Positions 34,484 to 46,150 are shown, counted from the first letter of the stretch. The stretch: 64,000 nt of DNA from Grammothele lineata (GCA_002150815.3 NDFF03000228.1:62001-126000), one strand, 5' to 3'. The notes: a model not told the origin generated them from the letters alone. Program-made: numbers and translations.

Positions 34484-36159
34484 ATGCTCGGCTCGCGTCT
34501 CTGCCGCGGTGTACGGCCAGCCGCACTTCCCAGACACCTTCCTAGAACTCCCCGCGTACCTCAACGCGTTCTCGCCCGACCTTACAATAACTTCCCAAGT
34601 GGTCGACCGCGATATGTCCGCTTTGGTGAGGAACCGAGCTCCGGAGGAGGAAGCGGTGGTAGTAGTGGACACAATCCTTGGGACGTGCGGACGTGGGATA
34701 GGAACACGAAGATCGTGGCGGGTGTGGGTGTGTCTGCGGTAGTGTACTACCTTGCGCAGTACGTATGTCGTGTGCTCATTCGTGTCTGTGATGCTATAGC
34801 AAGTACTGATGCGCATCTCGGACGCTCCTCAGTCTAGAACAGGTACCTGAAACTGGGCGATGGAGGTTCATGGACATCTCGCCCAAGTACGAAGCCAAGG
34901 TAAGCCCTTTGCTCTCAAAGCCTCCGTGTACTCCCGAGTCGACGCGTTTCCTTTCTCCGCAGCTCGCCGAAGCTTCACACGAAGAGCTCTTGCAGGAGTT
35001 CAAGGGCAAGGTCCTACCACCCAATCATCCCATCACCCGTCATGTCCGCCGCGTCGCGGGTCGCATCCTAGAGGCAAACCATCTCGGCTCGTTGGACTCG
35101 CCAGACGTGAGCCGTCCGGCAGGCGCGGAGGAACTCTGGGTGTTCGGCGGTGCGGGAGGTCCCGGGCCAGACGAGCTCCCGCCCGAGGTCGGTGGACCGA
35201 AGAAGTGGAGTTTGTTCGTGGTCAATGACGATCGTGTTGTGAACGCCATGGCTGCGTACGGTGAGCTCGGTTCCTTTGTATCTTCCGCAGAAGGATGCAT
35301 AGGGCTGGAAGTTGATGAGTGCTCGCGCATATAGGGAACATCGTGGTATTCACGGGCATTTTGCCGGTGGCGAAGGATGAGAATGGGCTCGCGGCGGTGT
35401 TGGGTCACGGTGCGTCAATTGTTATCTCCGCAAATAACCGTGTGTTCATGAGAACTCGCTTCAGAAATCGGTCATGCTGGTATGTTCCCAGGATTACTGC
35501 ACGAGAGACTACATCACTAAGGCCCGATCCAGTCGCGCGTCACGCCTCAGAGCGATATTCTTCCGTCAAGGTGTTCATCTTCCTCGCCGCTATTCTCGAC
35601 ATTGTTGGCCTTCCCTTCTCGAACTTCCTCGCGCGTATCCTTTATGAACTCCCAAACTCGCGTACACAAGAGTTCGAAGGTTTGTGGTATTGTGATTGCA
35701 CTGGTACGCCACGAGCACTGACGCCACGGTGTACGTAGCGGACAAAATTGGCTTGCGCCTGTCTTCGCGCGCGTGCTTCAACCCAGAGGCTGTCCCCGAG
35801 TGCGTCCTATTCCCTGTCATCCCCAGTTTTTGTGTTCTAAGGCTATCCTTCAATCAGGGTGTTTCATCGTCTAGGTGTTCTGGAGCAGAAGATGGGCGGG
35901 CGCTCGGTGGAATTCCTCGGAACACATCCTGCATCCGAAAAGCGGTCAAAGGTGCGTCCCATGCTCGTTTGTTTCTCTGGGCCTGTATCTCTCATGCCTG
36001 TGACGCTCGTAGACGTTGAAGGAAATGCTCCCCGAGGCGTATGCTGTGCAAGCGGCAAGCCCAATGTGCGGCGGGCTTGTGGATCACATGGCCGCGTTCA
36101 GGGACTCATGGATGGGTGGCCCAGACCCAGACAAGATGTCGGAGACGAGGTGGCAGTAG
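34484..36159 (+). CDS. OMA1: Mitochondrial inner-membrane metalloprotease OMA1 (M48)
   Basis: Zinc metallopeptidase of the mitochondrial inner membrane that acts in membrane-protein quality control and stress signalling. About 390 residues from nine exons, close to other fungal OMA1 proteins. The start MLGSRLCRGVRPAALPRHLP is Arg-rich and acid-free like a mitochondrial presequence, followed by a TM segment (IVAGVGVSAVVYYLAQ). The peptidase domain shows NIVVFTGILPVAKDENGLAA, the zinc motif HEIGH in context LGHEIGHAVARHASERYSS, a second hydrophobic stretch (VFIFLAAILDIVGL) and the downstream Glu ligand in RTQEFEADKIGLRLSSRAC. Then come EFLGTHPASEKR and LKEMLPEAY, typical of OMA1. The HEIGH motif is split: His ends one exon and Glu to the second His lies in a 15-nt exon (35465-35479). 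The stop is at 36157-36159. Confidence 0.93.
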
Positions 36160-36867
36160 AGGAGTGCCTATGTCCGGACGTTTCTCCCGCTTTGTGTAAG
36201 AGAGTAACATTCGCAATAGCCTATCCCACGTCTCACCCGTCGCTCTGAAGTGCTGCAAATACTGCCTGGAAGTTCACGTCAAATTTGCTTGCTCGACCAT
36301 GGGTCGACAGTATAGTGAAACTTCACAGATAAGAGAAGGGAAAGGGCTGTATTTCCTACTTTCCCCTTGACGATCTTGTAATTGCAGTCGCGAGCGTGTG
36401 GGCAGCGCGACGGACGACTGTCGGGCGTCGGACGTGCTCAAGACACGCTCGATCGGGGAGGCGCCCGCGATGACGATGGAGTGTACAGCCACAGAACGTC
36501 TCATCGGCACTCGGTTCATGGCAGATTCAGCATCTCTTTCATTCGTCACTGTCGAGCCTACATGCACGAACAGACTATTCCAGAAATCCCACTAGCCGGC
36601 TTTCAAGTTCACCTGGTTTTACTTTTCAAAGAAAGAAAACACTCACGGCCGGCTGACGGCATGACGGTTGATCTTCGATCGAGACGGATGTGAAGGCCAG
36701 CCAGCCCAGCCAGCCTCCGTCGCTCCTCGGTTCATCGTCGTCCGCCGCACAGAGGGCATACGCTCGCACCGGGTCAGCTCTCTTTTCCCTCGTCCTCCCC
36801 GTCGACTGCCATCTCGGCCACCCGTCCACGAGTCAAGAACGCCCTCAACAAGTCAAGTCCATCAGCC
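36160..36867. other. Intergenic, nothing supported
   Basis: Between OMA1 and the coiled-coil gene. A 97-codon minus ORF (36274-36567) and shorter plus ORFs have no family features. A pyrimidine-rich leader precedes the ATG at 36868. Confidence 0.5.
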
Positions 36868-39077
36868 ATGGTCACCCCCGACGTCGCCCTAGGCCTATTC
36901 AAGTCTTTCAAGAGAGTCCCAAGTACGATCATCACCGGGGACAAGCTCAAGGCCTTCTCAGGCAAGACACTCAAGTCCCTGCCAGGGAAGAAGGCCAAGG
37001 CTCAGCTCAAGAGCAAGAGCGACAAGTCTGTCTCGCGCGCGAGCACCCCCGAGTCCGACGACGACACACTCGTCGACTCCGATAGCTCCATCGCAGACAC
37101 CGAGGACCACACGGACAGCCTCAAGGACATAATCCTCGGCTCCTCCGAGGAAGAGGCACTCAAGGACGGCGAGAGCGTCTCCGCCCCCGAAGACGCTCTT
37201 AGTCAAGTCGCTGAGGCTGGCAGTCAAGGTGCCCCCACGGTCATCATCAATGGCGTCAGCGACGCTCCCGAGAACCAGGAGCTCAAGGACCACGAGAGCG
37301 GGAGCGCCTTCGCCCCCGAAGACGGCCTCTCTCAAGTCACCGAGGCCGACGGCGCCGGTCAAAACTCGGACCAGCGCGATGTCATTCGCACCCAACTCAA
37401 GCGCGAAGCACTCGTGCGGGTGTGGATGGGGGAAGACCACCGCAACGACACCTCACTCCAGGCCGCACAGGAAACCGCCCAGGATGACGTCAAGGACACC
37501 CCTGAGTGGGTGCTAGTCCAGGACGAGGAGGAGCTGACGGCCCGTGTCAACGCGGAGAACGTGGAGCTGCGGGCTGACAAGGCGTGCCTGGAGGAGAGGT
37601 GCGCGCGGATCGAGGCGAGGAACGAGAAGCTTGAGGCACGCGACGTCCGCCGGGAGGCAGACTACGCGGTGATCTTCGAGGAAAGGAACGAGGAGCGCGA
37701 GAACAGGAAGAACGCTCAGGTACGTCGCCTTTATATGTTTGCGTAGTGCCCTCTTCTCAATGTTTGGATTTCCCCGGGCATGCAGAAGGAGACGACGTTC
37801 TGGCGCTTGGGAGATAACTTCAGCAGGAAGCTCTACGAGGCCGCGGCTACAAGCGAACGCAAGACGAGACAGGAGCTGCATGCCGCCAACACCGTCAACA
37901 AGGTCCTCCAGGTCCAGGCCGTCAAACGGCAGCGGAAGATCGTTCGCACTCAGAAGCGCTGCACCAACTTCCGTCGCGCCAACGCCACCCTAGGCAAGCA
38001 CAAGCGCCAGCTTCTCAGGACCAACGGCGGCCTTCGCGAGGAGAACGAGCGTCTTAACGCTCGCATCGAGGAGCTCCTTCGTACTAACTCCGACGTCGTC
38101 GCCAAGAACGACCAGCTCTCTGCCCAGAACGACGAGCTGAAGGCGAAGAGCGACGAGCTCCAGGCGAAGAACACCCAGCTCGAGGAGACCAACGCTGAGC
38201 TCGTCAAGAAGAACGACCGGCTCGAGGCCAAGGACGACCGGTTGGAGGAGAAGCTGACGGGCCTTGTAGAGGGCGCGCAGAAGCACAACGAGACGTTGAT
38301 CGAGAACGCGTCTCTGACTGCGGCCAATGCAGCGCTCGAGGAGCAGCTCAAGAAGGCGGCGGAGAAGACGGCCGAGATCAAGCGTAACTACCGCGTACGT
38401 GTATCTTGTTCCTCCATCTGCTCGTTGCCGATACTGATCAGGAGTATGTTAACGTTTACAGCACGCGCATGCATGCGCTGTGCTGGACGTGGAGGACTTG
38501 AAGGCGGAGGTCGACAGCCTGAAGAAGACGATCGCCGCACACGAGGTGAATAGTTTGATCAGTATCATATATCACCCGCCGCTGACTCGATACCTAGGAG
38601 AGCGGGTCTCAGGACGCGTCCCAGCTCGAGACGTGCACCCAGGAGAACGAGACCCTCAAGAAGTCGCTCGCCGCGTACAAGTCGCGCCTCCAGACGTCCG
38701 AGCAAGAAGTGTCCGCCCTCTGCAAACAGGTCATCGATCTCCGCGCGTACACTGAGGAGGACGAGGAGCGGATCGACTCGCTCAAGGCCATGGCTCGCGA
38801 GCTCACCGGTCACCTTGTCACGATGAAGGGGCAGCTACGGGATCGCGCCCAAGCGTGCACGTGCGCCGAGGTTGACTCGGCTGATGACGGCCAGTTCGAC
38901 AAGATCATCAGCGAGCTGCTCGCTTCTCCTCTTCTTTTGGACGATGACGATGGCGACGCGACCCATGGCGACGTTCAGTGCTCGGCCGACGACAACGACA
39001 AGCTCATCGACGAGCTCCTCGAGTCTCCCCTCCTCGCTGGTGGCGACGGCAGCGAGACCAAGCCTGGCCGGGACTAA
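36868..39077 (+). CDS. Long coiled-coil protein of unknown function
   Basis: About 670 residues from four exons (36868-37719, 37784-38395, 38461-38545, about 38600-39077). The N-terminus is basic (MVTPDVALGLFKSFKRVPST, then Lys-rich to about residue 60). It is followed by an acidic Ser/Glu/Asp region that contains a twice-repeated block (SAPEDALSQVAEA and FAPEDGLSQVTEAD). From about residue 220 the protein is almost entirely alpha-helical coiled coil, including seven or more near-perfect heptads of the type KNDQLSA, QNDELKA, KSDELQA, KNTQLEE. The C-terminus has two copies of an acidic-flanked motif (DKIISELLASPLLL and DKLIDELLESPLLA). I know no family with this layout; a scaffold or structural role is a guess. 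The two ends of the protein were each shaped by internal duplication. Confidence 0.85.
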
Positions 39078-42000
39078 ACCTCCGAATCAGAGGACGTCTT
39101 CGGCAGCTCTCGCTCAGCATGGTATTCTATCGTTCCCCGCCAGTTACTCTTTCAACACTAGGCCTCCACTCCTTGCAACGACCTCTCGACGTTCTCCGCC
39201 GCCACATTCCTCCCCTGATCTCCTTTCAACGCTCCGGAACCCAGAACCCTATCCCGACGCTTGATCAAGTTCCTCCAGTCATATCTTCTCCCGTTCTCGC
39301 TCCACTACCCCGGAAGTCCCTCATCTCTTTCCCCACGTTCCTCCTACTTCCGTTCATTACCCACACTCCTTTCTATTCCCACACTCCTTCGCACTCCCGC
39401 ACTGCTCATGCTTTCGTATCTTCTTGTTTGTTCTCGTTTGCTCTCTGTTTCACTCTGCTTTGGATTCGGCTATCTGCTTTCCGCATCGACTCCGAATGTT
39501 TTCTCGCTTCGTCGTCTCGGGATATTTTCTTCTTACTGCATCGACTCGGAACATATACCCCTGCTATACGCTACACGTTACGCTTCCACCACACCAACCT
39601 CCTCTCCGAGGTCCTCATCCTACACTTCCCGGCCACCCGCACCTCACCCGGCGACTCCGACACCTCCAACAAGGTCGCCATCAATTTCACCCAATTCAGC
39701 TCCGGTGGGCATTGTCAAACGCAGCCACCCCGAGGACTCCCGGATGAAGCTCCTGCCCGGTCGCGCACGCAGACTCTTTTCGCACCGCTTGGCGCCGAGC
39801 GTGTGTGGGAGACGACGCGTCCCGCCGGGGTGGAGTCGAGTCCCGGAGTACCTCGAACGGCGCCGGTGGCTGCCGTGCTCGCCTGGAGCTCGCGGCCAAG
39901 TGACGACTTGGCCGCTGCGCGTGCTCGCACACATGCCGCGCTCAAGTTCGTCGCCTCCGAACACGTAGGCTGACGACCACTCGGAGGAAGGTCTGATCAC
40001 CCTACCCTCCATCTCCACGCTCTCACGAGCTCTCCGAATCCGCATTCGGATGTGGCCGACAACGATGAAACTACTAATACTGGCGCATCCCGGGGCGACC
40101 AGAACTCGGCATGTTTTCTTTCGCGTCGGTACGTTCCTTGTTCACTCAGATCGTACTAAACGCTAACTCATCAGTTCTCGCCCTCGCTCGCTACTACTCT
40201 AGGCCCACCCTCTTCCGCGAGTTCAAGCCCAGTTCACGGCCCTCGCCTTCCCGCGACGTCAAGCCACTGCTCACAGCCCTCACTAAATCGCCTTCTCCCC
40301 TATCACTTCGCGCGCCGTCGCTCTTCGCGGTGCGCATCACTTCCTACATCGCTCGACCCTAGCGATACGACCTCGCCCGAGAATCCTCGCCTCGCCTCGT
40401 TCGTAATCCGACATGCGCCGCGCGCCCGCGCGGCTTCCTCTCCTGCCGGCAACGACGAGGACGACTTCCTCTTTCCGACACCATACTCCGCGAGCCCAAG
40501 CCCTCGTACATGGCCCTCGCCTTCTCTTCCCCAAATCCCCTCTACTCCCTCTCCCCTTCCCTCCTCAGCTTCCTCAGCGCACATCGACCACCCTGCTCCG
40601 CGGTGCCTCGCCAAGCTCGGCACGCGATCTGCGACCCTCGTTGTCGCCGTTCCTCTCATGACGCACGCGATTTCGCTGCGCTCCTTCGCGCTCACCTCAA
40701 GGGGCTTCAAGTTGCAGCCATCATCACATAGCGCGCTCGTCTTCCTCTTGTACTCAACGTCCACGGTATCTGCCAAGTTGTTCGACTCAGGACTCTCCGC
40801 GCCGACATATCATATTCGGCTGTCCTCCCAGGCATCTGGCGTTCGTATTTAATATTTTATGAGCTTTCGCTCTGATTTTGGTGCGTAGCTCGCTTGAAGT
40901 CGTTCAAATCGCGGGTGTCAGTGCTGACATATCATTTTCTTGCGCTTAATGTCGCCCGTTCCCTTCGACTTCCAGATCTATTTTAAATTTTAATCCAGCG
41001 GCGAAAGCCGCTGCCGCCCTCCACGACCCTCAATTTAGCTGCCACGCTCTTCCAGTGTGCTTCAGCCCAACATCTTCGCCGGTACACTCCGTGTCCTCAT
41101 TCTTGCGCTCGCGATCCCTTCGGCGCCTCCCACCCTCATCGACGGCCGACATACCTCGTCCAGGCGCGGCGTGCTCATTGACGTCGCACTTGAACTCGAC
41201 ATCGTTCAATTCATCGGCGTATACACTGGTGAACGATCAATGCCTTCTAGGCCGCCCAATTTACTTTGGCAAAACCTGGCCTAGGTGTGTGCTTTCTTCG
41301 ATCTGACTATGCGCTTTGAAATACTTACGCCTTTTCTATTTCCTTACCTTCTCTGCTAGGCTCACTCTCACGAGCTCAAATCCCTGCTTAAGCTCTACAT
41401 CCTCACTTCTGCGAGCTCAAGTCTGGTTCTCAGCCCTCGCCCAGTCCCTCTTTTCTCTACCGCTCACAACACTCTATCTGGGCTCGCGCTGCGTTCCTTC
41501 GTCGCCTCTCGCCCACGAAGACAACGATTTAGTTGGTGATCACGACCGCGGATTCCGCGAGCTCAAGTCCCCATTCACCGCCCTCACCTTCGCCCCCACC
41601 ATCGCTTCCTGGCGTTTTCCCCTCCCGCCATTTTTCATCACTTTCTCTGGCACGCGACACCTGCACAGATCTGCATCGCCGCCACAAGCGGGAAAAGTGC
41701 TTGGCACCTTTTCCACCCTCCCACAATCCCTCTTCCACCCACGACGCCCTTGTCCATGTATCATATTCATTCGGCATCTATCCTTGCCGACGACTAATCG
41801 ACATCAAGTCTACACTTCGTACTCACTTATCACACTCTCCAACTTGTCGCCTCATACCATCGGTGCATACGATTTGCACCTGGCTGATACTACGAAGCTT
41901 CGATCTCACTGTGCAAAATTCCGGACTTGGTACGTACTCTATCACCCTGTGACATGTGCCTCAGCGCTAACATCCAGTCTTTTACTCAGCTCGAACCTAC

Positions 42001-43421
42001 TCTCACGAGCTACAGTCGATGTTCCCAAAGGCCTTCGCCGAATGGCTATTTGGCCACCTCATGCGCTCTCGCCACTACTCTGTGTCTACACTTCGTGCTT
42101 CTTGAGCCACCTCGTCAAGCTCAGCACGCTCGCTGCGACTTATTCAACTCCATCTCACATACCATCGCCGCATCCTGCCGACGGTGTTTTCGCGTCAGCG
42201 CCACGCTCTCTCGCTGTACGCAGCTATTGCAACCGATCGCTCAAATGACGACGACCATGACGACTATTCTGGGTTCCTCAGGCATCTATCTATGCGCGTC
42301 CCTGGACCTGGCCTATCCCGGAACCGCTTCCCTGGCGAACTTGGAACACGTGCTAAAACCACTTCGGCACCTCGTCCCTTTTGCAATCACTAGTCGTCCA
42401 ACACAACACGAGTTGATACCCCTGATGCTTTCCTCCGCTCTCTCAAAAGCTCTGTGCTCCCGGTCCTTGCCAAGCCGCTTTGTCGCTTGCCTGGCTCTCC
42501 CGGTGCCCACCCCCAAAAATGCTCTGTGCTGCCTCGTCGATCTCAAACGACACTACAATCTCGTGTTCGTCTCTCGGCGACATTTCCATCTTGGTGCACA
42601 TCGGAGATATCAAAAATGCGGAGGCCTTTCTTCAAAATTCGTAAGTCCCTCGTCCTCTAGCCTTCAGTCTACTCTAACCCGGTGTCTAGGAAGATCGCCT
42701 CCGTTCTAGAGGTCTTCGCTTAATGCGCCCGGAAGCTGGCTGCCGGTCGCATCCGCGAACTTTTCACACCTCTATCTCTCTCCCTCCCCCTCCTTCCCCT
42801 TCCTCTTCCCCCTTCTTTCTCCCCCTTCTTCTCAGCCGCTGCACGTTCTGGACGCTTACCCGACCGACGACGCAGATGGCTTTTGGTGTTTTATGCTCTT
42901 CAGTTTCGATTGTGCGACTCACTCTGTGGCTGCACCGCGTGTCCTGTGCCTTTGCATGGATCCTGCCGCCTCAGAGGCCGCTGCTGCCTCTCGCGCTGAT
43001 GATCATGAAGTGCCATTTTTGACTCGGACTTACACTGCTTACAACATATACCACTCACAACGAGATGTGCCATACATATCAACATATTTATGTCGTATAC
43101 CCCGCCGAAAATGCACTGTTTGATCCTCATCGACCGACTCTGATACAATTCATCGTCACTGCTGAGTTTTGCGCAAGGTGCTCGATAGCAGAATATCCTT
43201 GTCGAGGTTAACTGAAAGTTGAGAACGGTTGACGTCTAGGTAGTCCGCGATCTCGGCAGCTGCACTTCATCCTATTTCTTCGTCTACTGTCTCGTGCGTT
43301 CCTTCCACTATCAGATACTCCTACTATCAGAACCACCTATACATATGCCACTAAACTTCAGTCTATCGACGCTACGCCTCTAGCTGACCGACGCCAGGCA
43401 TTACTCATCATCATCTCGCGT
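39078..43421. other. Pyrimidine-rich, degenerate-repeat region
   Basis: More than 4 kb between the coiled-coil gene and DUF6534 gene 7. The plus strand is strongly C/T-rich with few long A or G runs. A degenerate motif recurs: GCGAG, then TTCAAG/CTCAAG/CCCAAG, then GGCCCTCGCC or a variant, near 40217, 40489, 41411 and 41557; a weaker copy is near 41365. A run of pure pyrimidines lies near 42775-42835. Several 200-330 codon ORFs exist on the plus strand (for example 38978-39973, 41316-42248, 41927-42709). They overlap in different frames, have Ser/Leu/Pro/Arg-rich compositions typical of translated low-complexity DNA, and show no domain. I treat the region as non-coding or decayed. Confidence 0.55.
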
Positions 43422-46063
43422 TTACAGCACGATCCCGACCGCCCCGTCATCTTTCGTGTCTGCCTTGAAATCCTGGCTTCCGACGGCGCTTTGATTCTCC
43501 ACGGTAGGACTCCGACCGTCATGGTCTGTCTCCCGGGCGACGTTGACATGGATGGCTATCGCCGTAGGCGACGTGGGGCCGTTTGGTCCAATGCGCAAAC
43601 CCGTTGATTGCTGCAACACGCGCACGCGCGGCGTGAAGCACCGAGCACGCGGGAGAGTCAACAAGCTGATTGTCACGCGCGGGCTCCGCTCGGGGCAGGG
43701 GCAAGAACGCACGGGAAGGGCCACTCGCTGAGTGTGATGGGGCGCGGTTTGAGCTGCAGATGGCGGGAGGTGGTGGAACCGAGGAGCAGGGGAGTTGGGA
43801 CTCGGGCAAAGGGTGCTACTGACCTCGCTACCCTGCGCCCACCTCCCGCCATGCGGTAGGGGCGACAGCACCCTGCTCTCAACGCCGAACCCGGTGGAGT
43901 TGGGGAGTACAAAACTACCGAGGCAGCCGGCGGTTGTACGGGAAGAGGTAGAGCCGCGCCGAGAGAAGGCGTCGACGTTGCGTCCAGTAGCAGTGGCAAA
44001 CGAGACGCCGCCGATGGGCATATACTGGCGTGAATTAATTCTGGTCGGGTATGAAAATTAGGGCCCGTAGTCTCCTTGTGAAAAGTGAGTGTGGTAAGTG
44101 CATACGTTGCAAGGAGTGTGTTTGCATAGACTACGGGTGTTTAGTGGTTAGTCCAGCTTGGCGGGTGAGAAGGGACAGCGCTTTGCGTACTCTTCGTAGC
44201 GATGATACCGATTGCGGCGGAAATTTGGCTCTTTGGCCACACGAGAGCCTAGGGAGGTTATGGGACCATATTAATGGACCACGAGCCGCGCCACGAGAAT
44301 CACTGCACTCACGAAAATGAACGAAAGAATGGTTGAGAGGCTAGACAAAACCGATCACAGTACCAAATAAGCAAGCAGAGTTTGGAGCTATTGAAGGATA
44401 TCTGGAAGCTTACCCGACTAGAAGTCCTATTGAATCACGCAATGCGGTGATGAGCATATGTGGCAGAGAGACAAAGTTTGGGATGAAGGGCAGCTCACCG
44501 GTATTCACGATATACCTGATGAGAATCCGGATTGTCGATTGAGTCCTACAATCCGTCATTCAGCATGGAGAGCAGGCACCAGATACCAGGGCAGAGCCGT
44601 ACTTAGGAAATACCGATTCAAGGCCCTTTTCACGAAGCCAATGAATAAGCGCAATGGTGAGAATCGTGTTCGCTACTGCTGCCAGTCCTAAGTGTGTGCA
44701 GTCTAACAGCTAACAAAGGCACAACGTTAGTACGACTGATTGTTTGACTGAGCAGCTCAAGATACCCAGATGGTAAAAGAGGCTTGGGCTATCGGCCATG
44801 TGTACCTAGTACACGAGCACAAAATCAATATGACACAGGAGAGGGGAATCGCGATATACCCACAGAAGGACAGTGGCGGCTATAGTTGATTGTAGTAAGT
44901 TTTTGTGACGTTATACGAGAGAGGCGCAAACTGACCGAATGCCATAGCTGTGGATGGCCGTATTATGTCATTGTCAGGAGCCCTAGCAACATAGCAGACG
45001 TACCGAATTGGCCGAGTGTAAGCAGGCCCTGAAGCGAAAAAATAGATTAGGGGGGATGGAATAGAGGGGCTGATAATACTCACCGCTGCCACTACGACCT
45101 GCCTCCCGTATTTCTCCCATACTAGATCGATTTGTCAGAAACTAGACACCGATAGTGTCAGAAGTCGCTACACACGAATGAAAACAAAGCGGGCCAGATA
45201 GCTGTCAAGTGCGATGTTAGACTGTTTCGTATGGTAGAATGCGCTAATAATCCGACCATTGACAGAGACACATAATCGCACCCTATCGAGGATCCATGGT
45301 GAGCGACGTTCCGTTGTCCTCCGACAAGTACTATCTAATTACCGAGAGAACACCTAGAGTCTTCAGATGCACGCCGGTATTTGAGCGCAATTCTATTTCT
45401 GTGGGAAGACGGACCTACGTTTGCAGACCTGCAGCGAGTTTACATGTACTATGATGAAGTTGAAGTCCCTATATGCAAACATTGCGCTCACCATACACCT
45501 CCATTCAAGATGCCAGGCATCGGCGATTGAATGACAAGGTAAGAATAGCTGAGGTGAAAAGGGCTGTGAGTTCTAGACTTGCGTGACTCTTACGACTTGA
45601 CTCACTTGAAGTGAATGCAGAGAATGCTATGTGCAGTGTCCAAAATCCTGCAAGCGACATGTGAGGTACAATTCGAAGATACAGTGACAGTCCAGCGGCC
45701 AATGTCTCACATGATTGTCACCACCTGGGAATAGGAATCAATGAAAGAGCGCCACGACACAGATGGGAGCTATGGAACATACAAGAAGCTTGATGGTCCA
45801 GCGGTCATCGTAAAAAAGGTAAAAGTAGCGGAATAGTTGGTGCAGAGAGAACCCATATAACCTGAGCATGAACGTGGCGAACACTTCTAGTCAGCATGCA
45901 CCGCGAAAGCACCGCGAACCGGCCCGCACACGTACATGAGGCCGACAAAGGATCCAATGAGGAGCGCGCCCAGCGTGCTGGCGCGCACGCGCTCGTCCAG
46001 ATATCCAGGCGAGGACTGAATACTGCCTGGCTGGAGGGCAGACGCGTTCACTAGAAGGGACAT
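43422..46063 (-). CDS. DUF6534 multi-TM protein, gene 7
   Basis: Exon 1 starts at 46063 (MSLLVNASALQPGS … ASTLGALLIGSFVGLM). Then come LYGFSLHQLFRYFYLFYDD, VVTIM (14 nt), ILDTAHSILCIHF, YSYLVIQSPMPGILNGGVW, the 10-nt exon 45419-45428, GAIMCLCQW, WEKYGRQVVVAA and GLLTLGQFG. The domain reads LLDCTHLGLAAVANTILTIA, LIHWLREKGLES, DSTIRILIRYIVNTG, GLLVG, ALVWPKSQISAAIGIIATK and YANTLLAT. The last exon (about 44032 to 43422) is unusually long, about 200 codons, starts INSRQYMPIGGVSFATATG and ends with IHVNVARETDHDG and a polar tail; it may contain one unrecognised intron. This copy is the most diverged: it lacks the SLHRSRxG motif and the SIVN exon is poorly matched. Still open in all recognised exons. 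Confidence 0.78.
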
Positions 46064-46143
46064 GATCGGTTATGTGGAATCGTGGGCGGGGTCTTCGCAG
46101 GCCGCGATCCTTAGGGGGCATGGCTAGAGGGTACGCGGCCTGC

Positions 46144-46150
46144 TATATAC
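46144..46150 (-). promoter_or_regulatory. TATA box of DUF6534 gene 7
   Basis: GTATATA on the minus strand about 80 nt upstream of the ATG at 46063. Confidence 0.45.

Noticed and set aside
38978..39973. 331-codon plus-strand ORF and other long ORFs in 39-43 kb
   Set aside because: It starts inside the coiled-coil gene in another frame, and the others overlap each other in different frames. Low-complexity composition and no domain, so treated as open frames in pyrimidine-rich DNA.
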